Source: G965230065 sp965230065 (lineage in GTDB: Bacteria > Bacteroidota > Bacteroidia > Cytophagales > Cyclobacteriaceae). From it: DNA of 64,000 nt. The translations under genes were made by a program, and so were the position numbers. The DNA is taken from positions 2,604,001 to 2,668,000 of the forward strand of contig OZ245942.1 of NCBI GenBank assembly GCA_965230065.1, written 5' to 3'. The notes below the pieces were generated by a model, which was given only the letters and a program-made list of their open reading frames with translations, was not told where the DNA came from and searched no databases. Positions within the stretch are counted from its first letter, which is position 1. Each line of letters starts with the position of its first letter. Below, piece after piece: positions 34,836 to 43,556 of this stretch.

Positions 34836-35093
34836 TCAATCTTCCCCCACCTCAAATTCCTTGTCCAGCCGGTTCATCAGCCAAACGTATACAAAAATCA
34901 AAATCAGGAATACATAAATAGCCCCTTGCTGGGCAAACCAGAAGCCTAGTTTAAACCCTCCGATACGGATTTGGTTGAGCTGGTCTGCGAACAGAATGCC
35001 GCACCCGTATGATACCAGGAACCAGACAGATAAGAGGATGAGGAGGTAACGCAGGTTACGCTTCCAGTAAGCTTTCATTTTTTCTTTGTCCAT
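34836..35093 (-). CDS. DUF4212 small membrane subunit of the solute symporter
   Basis: An 85-residue protein with two transmembrane helices: 'LRYLLILLSVWFLVSYGCGI' and 'GAIYVFLILIFVYVWLMNRL', joined by 'IRIGGFKLGFWFAQQ', the recognised DUF4212 signature. It always occurs next to ActP-like symporters and is considered their small subunit. The ATG at 35093 is preferred to the GTG two codons earlier. The distance to the symporter gene is 109 bp and holds a REP-like hairpin. Confidence 0.92.
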   Translation of the reverse strand: MDKEKMKAYWKRNLRYLLILLSVWFLVSYGCGILFADQLNQIRIGGFKLGFWFAQQGAIYVFLILIFVYVWLMNRLDKEFEVGED

Positions 35094-35278
35094 AAGCACT
35101 GAACTTAGATTAGGGTCAAAACGATGAGGGAATCAAATATGGAAGCAGGCAAATTAATAAGTTTTTTGTTTATGCCATAATATTTGAAAAAGAATGCCTG
35201 TAAATGAAAAAATCTATCCATCCGTCAGGGTAACTTTTCAGCTTTTTTGGAAAGGATTCGTTAATAAATATATTAAAT

Positions 35279-35294
35279 TGCCAAACTATTTTGG
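35279..35294. promoter_or_regulatory. GCCAAA..TTTTGGC inverted repeat before the Usp gene
   Basis: GCCAAACTATTTTGGC lies 18 bp before the ATG of the universal stress gene. It differs at one base from the palindrome core at 32941-32956; the two sites bracket the symporter operon and could bind one regulator (inference). Confidence 0.4.
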
Positions 35295-35312
35295 CTAAAA
35301 TTTTTATAAACC

Positions 35313-36239
35313 ATGATCCAAATTACACGTTTGCTGGTAGCCCTAGACCTCACCGAAATGGATGAGGTAATGGTTCAATATGTAGCTGATCTTTCGCGCC
35401 AGCTCAGCATTGAGAAAATTTATTTTGTGCATGTAGTAAAGAACCTTGAGCTTTCAGAAGAGATACAAAAAAAATATCCTGAACTGCTCGCCCCGGTTGA
35501 TGAAACCTGTGAGCGTGAAATGCAACAAACCCTGGATAAACATTATCCGAAAGATATTACCGCCACTTACGAAATTGATGTGGTAGAGGGCAATGCTTCT
35601 GAAAAAATCCTGAAATGGGCTAAGGTAAAAGAGGTAGACCTGATTGTGTTGGGAAAAAAATCAGATTTAAAAGGATCAGGGGTGAGAGCGCAAAAAATAG
35701 CCAAGCTTTCGCACTGCTCGGTGGTGTTTGTGCCGGAAGCACTTCCCCGCCCACCCAAAAAGATTGTGGTTCCCATAGATTTTTCAGAAGATGCCAAACT
35801 CGCTTTGGCCGTGGCAAAAACAATGGCTGAAAAAAGCGAAAACGCTGAGGTTATCTGCCTGAATGTATACAACGTGCCCACAGGCTACCATTACAGTGGC
35901 AAAAGCCGGGAAGAGTTTGCGGCCATTATGGAAGAAAATGCCAAAAAAGATCATAAAAAGTTCATGGCTTCCGTCAAAGAATTTGATACTGAAAATATTT
36001 CCGGCCACTTTGTGCTGAACGAAGGCAGCAAAGACATAGACGAAGAAATATATCAGTTTGCACAAGATATCGAGGCTGATGCTATTCTGATTGGCTCCCG
36101 TGGAAAAACATCGGCAGCCCATTTGCTACTCGGCAGTACTGCTGAAAAGCTGCTGCATTTTAACTACCATATCCCCGTATTTATGGTTAAAGATAAAAGT
36201 AAAAATATTGGCTTTTTAGAGGCTTTACTGAAAGTTTAA
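35313..36239 (+). CDS. Tandem universal stress protein (two Usp domains)
   Basis: A 308-residue protein with two Usp domains. The first (residues 1-145) has 'LLVALDLTEMDEVMVQYVAD' and a degenerate nucleotide loop 'VLGKKSDLKGSGVRAQKIAK'. The second (about 148-295) begins 'KKIVVPIDFSEDAKLALAVA' and ends 'ILIGSRGKTSAAHLLLGSTA', which fits the ATP-binding G-2x-G-9x-G-S/T motif, so only the second domain is likely to bind ATP. These cytoplasmic proteins respond to energy and oxidative stress. It is divergent from the symporter operon. Confidence 0.9.
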   Translation: MIQITRLLVALDLTEMDEVMVQYVADLSRQLSIEKIYFVHVVKNLELSEEIQKKYPELLAPVDETCEREMQQTLDKHYPKDITATYEIDVVEGNASEKILKWAKVKEVDLIVLGKKSDLKGSGVRAQKIAKLSHCSVVFVPEALPRPPKKIVVPIDFSEDAKLALAVAKTMAEKSENAEVICLNVYNVPTGYHYSGKSREEFAAIMEENAKKDHKKFMASVKEFDTENISGHFVLNEGSKDIDEEIYQFAQDIEADAILIGSRGKTSAAHLLLGSTAEKLLHFNYHIPVFMVKDKSKNIGFLEALLKV

Positions 36240-36255
36240 AATGCGGTACAAGTGA

Positions 36256-36291
36256 CCGCCACTTTTTGTGCAGCTCCACAAGAAGTGGCGG
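36256..36291 (+). terminator. Hairpin after the Usp gene
   Basis: CCGCCACTT pairs with AAGTGGCGG, and TTGTG/CACAA extends the stem toward an AGCTC loop. It begins 17 bp after the Usp stop; the lack of a strong T-run lowers confidence. Confidence 0.5.
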
Positions 36292-36440
36292 AAAGTATTA
36301 CTTTTGCACCTTATTCGGAGGATTTTCCCCACCAGGGGAAATGTACCCGGGGAAAGAAAATAAATTTAATTTTCCGTGGCGCATCCAAATGGGACAGGGC
36401 ATCGTAAACCCTTTTTTGTAGTTTTTTTAAAAATTCCCGA

Positions 36441-36899
36441 ATGCAATATCTTATTTTGTTATTGCCCCTGCTCATTGGCATGGGGGTAATTATACAATCC
36501 GGGGCAAATACGCAGTTGCGCGAAATTGTAGGTAATCCGTTTATGGCCGCCCTCATTTCTTTTGCTTCTGGCACAGTGGTGTTGATCCTGATTAACCTCT
36601 TTACCGGATTTCAGTCTCAGGGGCTGTCTTTACAAAATATACAACGCTCGAGCTGGTGGATGTGGACGGGTGGTATGTTGGGGGTGTTCTTTATTTGTTC
36701 TGTCATTTTTATGGCGCCCAAAGTTGGCCCTACCAAGCTGTTCGGCTTAATCATCGCCAGTCAACTCATATTTTCTGTGGTTGTAGACCACTTCGGGCTG
36801 TTAGGCTTTACAGAGCAACCTATTAATATCAAAAAATTGCTGGGCGTACTTATGCTCATTGGCGGCTCTTTCCTGATTCAATGGGGAAAAACAAGCTAA
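36441..36899 (+). CDS. DMT-superfamily small membrane protein (YdcZ/DUF606)
   Basis: A 152-residue membrane protein with four to five helices. It starts 'LILLLPLLIGMGVIIQSGAN' followed by 'TQLREIVGNPFMAALISFAS' 'GTVVLI', the conserved DUF606 opening, then 'WWMWTGGMLGVFFICSVIFM' + 'APKVGPTKLFGLIIASQLIF' and ends 'KLLGVLMLIGGSFLIQWGK'. This half-length DMT transporter probably works as a dimer; the substrate is unknown. It stands between the Usp terminator and the oxidase gene. Confidence 0.9.
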   Translation: MQYLILLLPLLIGMGVIIQSGANTQLREIVGNPFMAALISFASGTVVLILINLFTGFQSQGLSLQNIQRSSWWMWTGGMLGVFFICSVIFMAPKVGPTKLFGLIIASQLIFSVVVDHFGLLGFTEQPINIKKLLGVLMLIGGSFLIQWGKTS

Positions 36900-37069
36900 A
36901 AGCAAGCACTAAGCCCCAAATTAATAAACCCTTATGGACAAGTTTTGAATTTGCTCATTTGACCTTTGAAATTGTTTAGAATTTAGGATTTAGAACTTTG
37001 TGTTTAGGGCTTAGGGTTTGAGATTATATTACCTTTGCCATAAACATCGCCAGAGAAGAGAAAACCAAC

Positions 37070-40000
37070 ATGGATACCAAATACCTAGAACAATTAGCTA
37101 CCCGCCTGCAGGGCGCATTGCATTACGATAAAACCATGCGTACCCTGTACGCTACCGATGCCTCGGCTTATCAGGAATTGCCCCAGGCGGTGGCTATTCC
37201 GAAGACTGTAGAGGACATCAAAACCCTGGTACGCTTTGCCAATGAACACAAAACTTCCCTTATTCCGCGTACAGCCGGCACTTCTCTGGCCGGGCAGGTG
37301 GTGGGGCATGGCATTGTGGTAGATGTTTCCCGGCATTTTACCAAAATATTGGAAGTAAATGAAGAAGAAAAATGGGTATGTGTACAACCGGGGGTAATTC
37401 GCGATGACCTGAATTATCACCTGGCTGAATATGGCCTTTTGTTTGGCCCTGAAACCTCTACTGCCAACCGGGCCATGATCGGTGGTATGGTGGGCAACAA
37501 CTCATGCGGTTCCAACTCTGTAGTTTATGGCAGTACCCGGGAGCACCTGCGCGAAGTAAAAGCTATTTTGGCCGATGGTTCTGAAGCTGTTTTTAAAACT
37601 TTATCTACAGAAGAATTTGAAGCAAAATGCAATGCCACCGATGATTCGCTGGAAACAAAAATTTACCAGGACGTACAAAAAATATTAGGCGAACCAGCCC
37701 ATCAGGAAGAAATACGAAGCCAGTTTCCCAAACCCAGCATTCCGCGCCGGAATACCGGTTATGCCGTAGACATGCTGCTGAATACAAGGCCTTTTACGCC
37801 CGGAGCCGATGATTTTAATATGTGCAAACTCATTGCCGGCTCGGAAGGAACGCTGGCTTTTATCACAGAAATAAAACTTAGCCTGTTACCCGTGCCCCCG
37901 CCCACCAAAGGGCTGGTGTGTGCGCATTTCAATACCGTAGACGAGTCGTTACGTGCCAACCTGATTGCGCTGAAATACAACCCTTCTGCCTGCGAGCTCA
38001 TGGACCACCATGTGCTGGAATGTACCAAAGCCAACATTGAGCAGCGTGCCAACCGCTTTTTTGTACAGGGAGATCCCGGAGCTATTTTGGTGGTAGAACT
38101 TACTGAAAACTCAATGGAGGAAGTGGCACAGCAGTCGGCTGCCCTCATTGAAGAAATGAAAGCCAACAACCTGGGTTATCACTTCCCTTTGGTGAGCGGG
38201 GATGATATTAAAAAAGTATGGGCATTGCGCAAAGCTGGCCTGGGCCTGTTGAGTAATATCCCCGGCGATGCCAAAGCTGCCCCGGTGATTGAAGATACGG
38301 CCGTAGATGTACAAGACCTGCCCGAATATATCAGGGATTTCAACAAAATCCTGGATAAATATGACATGCATTGCGTACACTACGCCCACGCCGGTTCGGG
38401 TGAGTTGCACCTGCGCCCCATGATTAACCTCAAGACCGAAGAAGGCAACAAAATGTTCCGCACCATTGCCGAAGAAATTGCCCAACTGGTGAAAAAATAC
38501 CGGGGTTCCCTCAGTGGAGAACATGGCGATGGCCGACTACGGGGTGAGTTTATTGCTTTTATGGTGGGGGAAAAAAATTACGCATTGCTCAAAGAGGTCA
38601 AAAAGGCGTGGGACCCAAACAATATTTTCAATCCTGGCAAAATTGTAGATACGCCTTCTATGAATACCCAGTTGCGGTATACGCCCGGGCAAGATACGCC
38701 TCAGTTTGATACCATGCTGGATTTCAGCCAGTTTAACGGTATTTTGCGGGCTGCTGAGCAGTGCAACGGTTCCGGTGATTGCCGAAAAACAGAACTTACC
38801 GGAGGCACTATGTGCCCGAGTTACATGGCTACCCGCAATGAAAAAGACACCACCCGGGCCAGGGCCAATATTTTGCGCGAATTTTTGACTCACTCTACCA
38901 AAGAAAACCGCTTTGACCACGACGAAATCAAAGATGTGATGGATTTGTGCCTTTCTTGCAAAGGGTGTAAATCAGAATGTCCTTCCAATGTGGATGTGGG
39001 GAAAATGAAAGCTGAGTTTTTGCATCATTATCATGAAGCCAATGGCATTCCTTTGCGTACACGTATGATTGGTAATTTCTCGAAAATGATGGCGTTGGGT
39101 GCGCTTACGCCGGGGTTGTATAACTGGGCAGCTAAAAACAAAGCCATTTCTTCACTCATTAAAAGCACCATCGGGTTTGCCCCGAATCGTTCGCTGCCTC
39201 CTTTGCACAGCAGCACCCTGCGTAAATGGTTTTCCAAACATAAACCGCAGATGGGTACGGGTGAAAAAAAAGGGAAAGTATACCTTTTTTGCGATGAGTT
39301 TACCAACTATAACGATACCGATGTTGGCATTAAAACAGTGCTTTTGCTGGAAAAGCTGGGTTATGAAGTAGAAATACCAAAACATACGGAAAGCGGGCGT
39401 AGCTATCTTTCTAAAGGAATGCTGAAAGAAGCGCTGAAGCTGGCCAAAAGGAATATTAATTCCCTAAAAGGGCTAATTACCAAGGAAGCCCCACTGGTGG
39501 GCATAGAGCCTTCCGCCATACTCACTTTCCGTGACGAGTATGTTGATTTGACCAAAGGGGAAACACAGGAAGCCGCCCAAAAAATTGCCGAAAACACTTT
39601 TTTGTTGGATGAATTCATTGCCCGTGAGATAGACAAAGGAAGAATTTCAAAAGATGTTTTTACGCAGGAAAAGCGCATCATCAAATTGCACGGGCATTGC
39701 CATCAAAAATCGCTGGTGGGCCTGGTGCCTACCAAAAAAGCACTTTCACTGCCCGAAAATTACGAAGTACACCTCATCCGCTCAGGATGCTGTGGTATGG
39801 CCGGTTCTTTTGGGTATGAAAAAGAGCATTACGAAGTTTCAATGAAAGTGGGGGAACTGATATTGTTCCCAACCGTGCGCAAACAGGCAGATGATGTCAT
39901 CATTGCCGCTTCTGGTACCAGTTGCCGTCACCAAATCAAAGATGGCGTGGGAAGGAAGGCATTGCATACGGCGGAGATTTTGTATGAAGCACTCTGTTAA
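37070..40000 (+). CDS. Large FAD-linked oxidase with Fe-S/CCG domain (glycolate/D-lactate dehydrogenase-like)
   Basis: A 976-residue fusion. Residues about 35-210 are the FAD_binding_4 domain ('IPRTAGTSLAGQVVGHGIVV', 'GPETSTANRAMIGGMVGNNS' + 'CGSNSVVYGSTREHL'); 240-530 the FAD-oxidase C domain ('SGEHGDGRLRGEFIAFMVG'); a 4Fe-4S site 'CLSCKGCKSECP' lies near 625; and the C-terminus has the CCG module ('HGHCHQKSLVG', 'SGCCGMAGSFGYEKEHY'). It merges GlcD-, GlcE/F-like functions in one chain and oxidises a 2-hydroxy acid such as D-lactate or glycolate, passing electrons to the respiratory chain. Only one clear CxxCxxxC cluster and a second cysteine-rich segment (CNGSGDCRK) are seen. Alone on the plus strand, with a dispersed repeat before it. 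Confidence 0.9.
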   Translation: MDTKYLEQLATRLQGALHYDKTMRTLYATDASAYQELPQAVAIPKTVEDIKTLVRFANEHKTSLIPRTAGTSLAGQVVGHGIVVDVSRHFTKILEVNEEEKWVCVQPGVIRDDLNYHLAEYGLLFGPETSTANRAMIGGMVGNNSCGSNSVVYGSTREHLREVKAILADGSEAVFKTLSTEEFEAKCNATDDSLETKIYQDVQKILGEPAHQEEIRSQFPKPSIPRRNTGYAVDMLLNTRPFTPGADDFNMCKLIAGSEGTLAFITEIKLSLLPVPPPTKGLVCAHFNTVDESLRANLIALKYNPSACELMDHHVLECTKANIEQRANRFFVQGDPGAILVVELTENSMEEVAQQSAALIEEMKANNLGYHFPLVSGDDIKKVWALRKAGLGLLSNIPGDAKAAPVIEDTAVDVQDLPEYIRDFNKILDKYDMHCVHYAHAGSGELHLRPMINLKTEEGNKMFRTIAEEIAQLVKKYRGSLSGEHGDGRLRGEFIAFMVGEKNYALLKEVKKAWDPNNIFNPGKIVDTPSMNTQLRYTPGQDTPQFDTMLDFSQFNGILRAAEQCNGSGDCRKTELTGGTMCPSYMATRNEKDTTRARANILREFLTHSTKENRFDHDEIKDVMDLCLSCKGCKSECPSNVDVGKMKAEFLHHYHEANGIPLRTRMIGNFSKMMALGALTPGLYNWAAKNKAISSLIKSTIGFAPNRSLPPLHSSTLRKWFSKHKPQMGTGEKKGKVYLFCDEFTNYNDTDVGIKTVLLLEKLGYEVEIPKHTESGRSYLSKGMLKEALKLAKRNINSLKGLITKEAPLVGIEPSAILTFRDEYVDLTKGETQEAAQKIAENTFLLDEFIAREIDKGRISKDVFTQEKRIIKLHGHCHQKSLVGLVPTKKALSLPENYEVHLIRSGCCGMAGSFGYEKEHYEVSMKVGELILFPTVRKQADDVIIAASGTSCRHQIKDGVGRKALHTAEILYEALC

Positions 40001-40049
40001 TTGTAGGGGATTTATTAACTTGATAAGAGAAATATAACTAAGGTTTGAT

Positions 40050-40469
40050 ATGGAAGAGTTACTCACATTGCGCCAGCACCTTGAAGCCAGAAATTACGAG
40101 GCTGCTTTAGCCATTGTAAATGAATTAGAGGAAATGAGCAAAGAAGATAAGATTAATAAAATATTCAGCTTTTCTATCATTCTGCTGCAACATATCATAA
40201 ACAAGAAAGCTGAAAACAGGACTACTAATTCATGGGAAGCTTCTATTAAAGAAGCCAGTATACAAATCAAGAGAATTAACGCGAGAAGAAAAGCGGGTGG
40301 CGTTTACTTCTCAGATACTGAGTTAAGGGAAAGTTTGGAAGAAGCGTTTCCAATCGCCATTGCCAAAGCGGCTTCGGAAGCTTTTGGCGGTGCCCTGGAT
40401 GAAAAAGCGCTCATGAAAAAAATAAATAAGAAAGCCCTCCTCTCAGAAACCTTCCAAATGCTAACCTGA
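40050..40469 (+). CDS. DUF29-family protein
   Basis: A 139-residue, mostly helical cytoplasmic protein. The start 'MEELLTLRQHLEARNYEAAL' with 'AIVNELEEMSKEDKINKIFS' and 'SIILLQHIINKKAENRTTNS' + 'WEASIKEASIQIKRIN' agrees with the DUF29 domain, which I mainly associate with cyanobacteria, where many paralogues exist. Function is unknown. It has 49 bp to the oxidase gene on the same strand but no evident functional link. The resemblance suggests transfer from a cyanobacterium-like source (inference). Confidence 0.8.
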   Translation: MEELLTLRQHLEARNYEAALAIVNELEEMSKEDKINKIFSFSIILLQHIINKKAENRTTNSWEASIKEASIQIKRINARRKAGGVYFSDTELRESLEEAFPIAIAKAASEAFGGALDEKALMKKINKKALLSETFQMLT

Positions 40470-40662
40470 ACGTATTCATTGCCTTTTCTATCTTTCTTAA
40501 CATATTTTTTGTTAATTTGTAGAACATATTATTGTTTATTCTGATTTTATGTTTGTGTAGAGTGGCTTGGTCATTCACATTACGAAAAATCAGAATATTA
40601 TTTTTTCTTACCAAGAACAGTAAGTTAACATTGGGTATACAGAAGCCAAAGTTCAATATGTT

Positions 40663-41376
40663 ATGAAAGACCTAAACAACGCTGACAAAAGTAATCTCGA
40701 CCTGGAGCCCCTGGTTACTGAAACCATGGCCGACCGGGTAGAAAACCACCTTCGGGAATATATCCGAAAAAAAGGGTTTAAACCGGGTGACCTGTTGCCA
40801 AAAGAACTGGAAATTGCTGAAGCCCTGGGTGTGAGCCGGAACATTGTGCGGGAAGCCCTGAGCCGTCTGCGTATGCTGGGTATGATAGAGTCGAGGAAGC
40901 GGAGAGGAATGGTTTTGGCAACTCCTGATATTTTAGGGGCACTCGACAGGGTGCTGGATCCTCATATTCTTACAAGTGAGCTCAGACAGGAATTGTACGA
41001 ACTGCGACTTATACTGGAAGTAGGTATGGCTGACTTTTTATTCTCAAGAAAAACTGAAAAAGATTTACAGACGCTGGAAAAAATAGTGGAGAAAGAACAA
41101 AAAGCCAAAAATGAAAAAGAAAGAATAGAGAGTGATATAGCGTTTCATGCTACGCTGTACAACATTGCCGGTAATTCAACTATTTCCCGTTTTCAGAAAA
41201 TGCTGCGTCCTGTGTTTGACCATGTAATGGAATATGAAGCCAACCACGGCCACCTTGCCCGGGGAAAAGTAACCCACAAAGACCTGATAAATATCCTGCG
41301 TAATGGTACACCTGAAGCGTTTCGCGAAGGTATGCGTTCTCACTTGTCTCCTCATTTCGAGCATGCAAACAGTTGA
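40663..41376 (+). CDS. FadR/GntR-family transcriptional regulator (FCD domain)
   Basis: A 237-residue regulator. Residues 20-88 are the GntR winged helix ('GDLLPKELEIAEALGVSRNI' 'VREALSRLRMLGMIE'), and 98-232 the FCD ligand domain with the metal-binding set D143/H147 ('ESDIAFHATLYNIAGN'), H196 ('HLARGKVTHKDL') and H222 ('MRSHLSPHF'). FCD regulators often sense sugar acids such as hexuronates or gluconate. The position just before a module with a GntP permease and a mannonate-dehydratase-like gene supports a uronate-responsive role for it (inference). Confidence 0.9.
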   Translation: MKDLNNADKSNLDLEPLVTETMADRVENHLREYIRKKGFKPGDLLPKELEIAEALGVSRNIVREALSRLRMLGMIESRKRRGMVLATPDILGALDRVLDPHILTSELRQELYELRLILEVGMADFLFSRKTEKDLQTLEKIVEKEQKAKNEKERIESDIAFHATLYNIAGNSTISRFQKMLRPVFDHVMEYEANHGHLARGKVTHKDLINILRNGTPEAFREGMRSHLSPHFEHANS

Positions 41377-41525
41377 TAACCAGGGTATCAATATAGTATT
41401 TTATGTAAAATTTGTATTCACACTTGAATTTGATATTATTATTTACATAATTGTAGGGCAATAATTAGTATTTGTTTTAAAAAACAATTAATATATTGTT
41501 GATTTTCTGATGGATTTGCATTCCT

Positions 41526-42152
41526 ATGCAGGCAAATACCACACATAATATATTGCCACCTACTTCCAGCGAAGAAAAAAATGTTGCTGGTTCGTCCACC
41601 GATGAAACACTATGGCGTGATTTCAAGGGAGGCTGCCAGGAAACGTTTGCCCTTATCTATAAAAATCACTTTTTCTCTTTATACCACTATGGCATCAGGC
41701 GGGGATATGCGCAAGAAACCGTCAAAGACTGTATTCAGGATTTGTTTGTTGAACTTTGGAAGTACAGGGAAAACCTAAAAAATACAGATAATATCGGCTA
41801 TTATCTACTCAAATCGATCAGGTACAAACTCAGTCATCATGCTCCTGCTTTAGCTACGCCACAGCCAGATACGATTGCCTTGAACATGCTTTCCGTAGAA
41901 GAAGAACTGATAGAAGAGCAAACCCTTTCTCACCATAAAAAAAAGGTGTTGGAAGCATTAAAACTACTCACCCGGCGGCAGCAGGAAGCCATTCAGTTAA
42001 AGTTTTTTCAGAACTTGAAAAATGAAGAAATAGCCAAGCGCATGTCCATTTCATTGCCTGCTGTATACAATCTGGTTTCCAAAGCGTTGGTAGCATTGAA
42101 AGAAAATATGGGCAAAGCCTACCTGTTGGTTTATTTTATTCTATTTTCTTAA
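41526..42152 (+). CDS. ECF-type RNA polymerase sigma factor (module 1)
   Basis: A 208-residue sigma-70 ECF factor. Region 2 is 'LWRDFKGGCQETFALIYKNH' 'YHYGIRRGYAQETVKDCIQD' 'LFVELWKYRENL' (residues 28-90), region 4 'LKLLTRRQQEAIQLKFFQNL' 'KNEEIAKRMSISLPAVYNLV' 'SKALVALKENM'. It ends in a short hydrophobic tail (AYLLVYFILFS), like its paralogue at 52656. The factor would be held by the FecR-like protein encoded downstream and released when the SusC transporter signals its substrate. The 296 bp between it and the FecR gene are AT-rich and show no other gene; they may contain the sigma-dependent promoter. Confidence 0.93.
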   Translation: MQANTTHNILPPTSSEEKNVAGSSTDETLWRDFKGGCQETFALIYKNHFFSLYHYGIRRGYAQETVKDCIQDLFVELWKYRENLKNTDNIGYYLLKSIRYKLSHHAPALATPQPDTIALNMLSVEEELIEEQTLSHHKKKVLEALKLLTRRQQEAIQLKFFQNLKNEEIAKRMSISLPAVYNLVSKALVALKENMGKAYLLVYFILFS

Positions 42153-42448
42153 AGCGCTTTTCATCTCCCTTTCATAAAGTATTTCCAGAGGAATTAATAT
42201 GTGACTAACAGCTGGCTATAAGGTTTTACAAAAAGAAGTAGTCAGATAGCTCGTAGACAAAGTCGCTCATTTTTGATGGTTGTTTTATATTGAATATTTA
42301 TTATTAATTAGGCTAATTTGTTATAAAATTAATAAAAATAATTCTTATTTAATGATGAAAATGTATTTATTTAAAAATACCTGATAAATAATGATGAGGT
42401 TTTTCTAATATCTTTCATTAGGGGGTAAAAGCATTAAGTTTTACCCGA

Positions 42449-43486
42449 ATGGATTATATTCAGTTTACTGCTAAAGATTTTGTACGTGATGCTTATTTCC
42501 AGCAATGGATACTCACCGCTGATGCAGAAGCAGGCCGTTTTTGGCACGCCTGGCTGAAAGAGCACCCGCATAAATCCGAAGAAATAGCGCAAGCCAGAGA
42601 GATGATATTGCTGCTCGGTTTCCAGCAAAATTATCACGCCAACGAAGATTTTCTGAATGTTTGGGAAACTGTGCAAAAACGGGTTGGCAATATGCCTGCC
42701 CAATCTTCCAAAACAGCTTTTCTGAAGCCGTTTACCAGGGTAGCAGCCGTTTTTGTGGGAGGTTTGCTTACAGCGATGCTTGCACTGTGGTTATGGCAAC
42801 TGTCATCAACGGTTACATATTCCACCGAATTTGGGGAAACCCGTTCCCTTACATTACCCGATGGATCTAAAGTAACACTGAATGCCAACTCTACGCTTCG
42901 GTTTTCAGAAACATGGAAGCAGGAAAGTTTAAGGGAAGTTTGGCTGGAAGGGGAAGCTTTTTTTGAAGTAGAAAAGATGTTTGCAGAGAACCAGAATCAA
43001 GTGGAAGGGGAAGTGCCAGTTAAATTTATCGTGCATACAAGCCCGCTGGAGGTAGAAGTGCTGGGTACCCAATTTAACGTGAATAACCGCCGCGATGAAA
43101 CCAAAGTGGTGTTGAAATCAGGAAAAGTGAAGCTCAACGTGAAGGCAGGAGAAAAAATAGAGGAAATATTTATGAAACCGGGTGATATGGTAGCTTACAA
43201 TGAAGTGAGCAAAGCCCTCACCAAAAAGGTGGTGGATCCTGACATCCACGCCTCATGGAAAGACCATCAGCTTAGTTTTGAAGAAGCTTCGCTTGGGGAG
43301 ATTGCCCGCATGCTGGAAGATGTATATGGCGTTACAGTAGCATTTGAAGACCCTCAACTTGCCCAAGAGCAATTTACAGGGCTGGTGCCATCTGATGACC
43401 TGGCAGTGCTGCTGGAAGCTTTTACCAAGCTATACGGCATACAGGTAGCCAAAGAACAGGATACAATTACTTTTTATTCACAATAA
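42449..43486 (+). CDS. FecR-family anti-sigma factor (module 1)
   Basis: A 345-residue inner-membrane protein. The N-terminal ~85 residues face the cytoplasm and bind the sigma factor; one helix lies at about 94-114 ('VAAVFVGGLLTAMLALWLWQ'); the periplasmic FecR domain follows ('FGETRSLTLPDGSKVTLNAN' 'STLRFSETW', 'VEVLGTQFNVNNRRDETKVV' 'LKSGKVKL'), and a DUF4974 C-terminal domain ends the chain ('LSFEEASLGEIARMLEDVYG'). It relays the signal from the STN domain of the next SusC gene. The distance to that gene is 70 bp. Confidence 0.93.
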   Translation: MDYIQFTAKDFVRDAYFQQWILTADAEAGRFWHAWLKEHPHKSEEIAQAREMILLLGFQQNYHANEDFLNVWETVQKRVGNMPAQSSKTAFLKPFTRVAAVFVGGLLTAMLALWLWQLSSTVTYSTEFGETRSLTLPDGSKVTLNANSTLRFSETWKQESLREVWLEGEAFFEVEKMFAENQNQVEGEVPVKFIVHTSPLEVEVLGTQFNVNNRRDETKVVLKSGKVKLNVKAGEKIEEIFMKPGDMVAYNEVSKALTKKVVDPDIHASWKDHQLSFEEASLGEIARMLEDVYGVTVAFEDPQLAQEQFTGLVPSDDLAVLLEAFTKLYGIQVAKEQDTITFYSQ

Positions 43487-43556
43487 TAGTCCGGTTGGGC
43501 TTTTGTTTATAAAGGCTCACTGGAAACCATCTCATTTCACCCTAAAATTAACCGTT

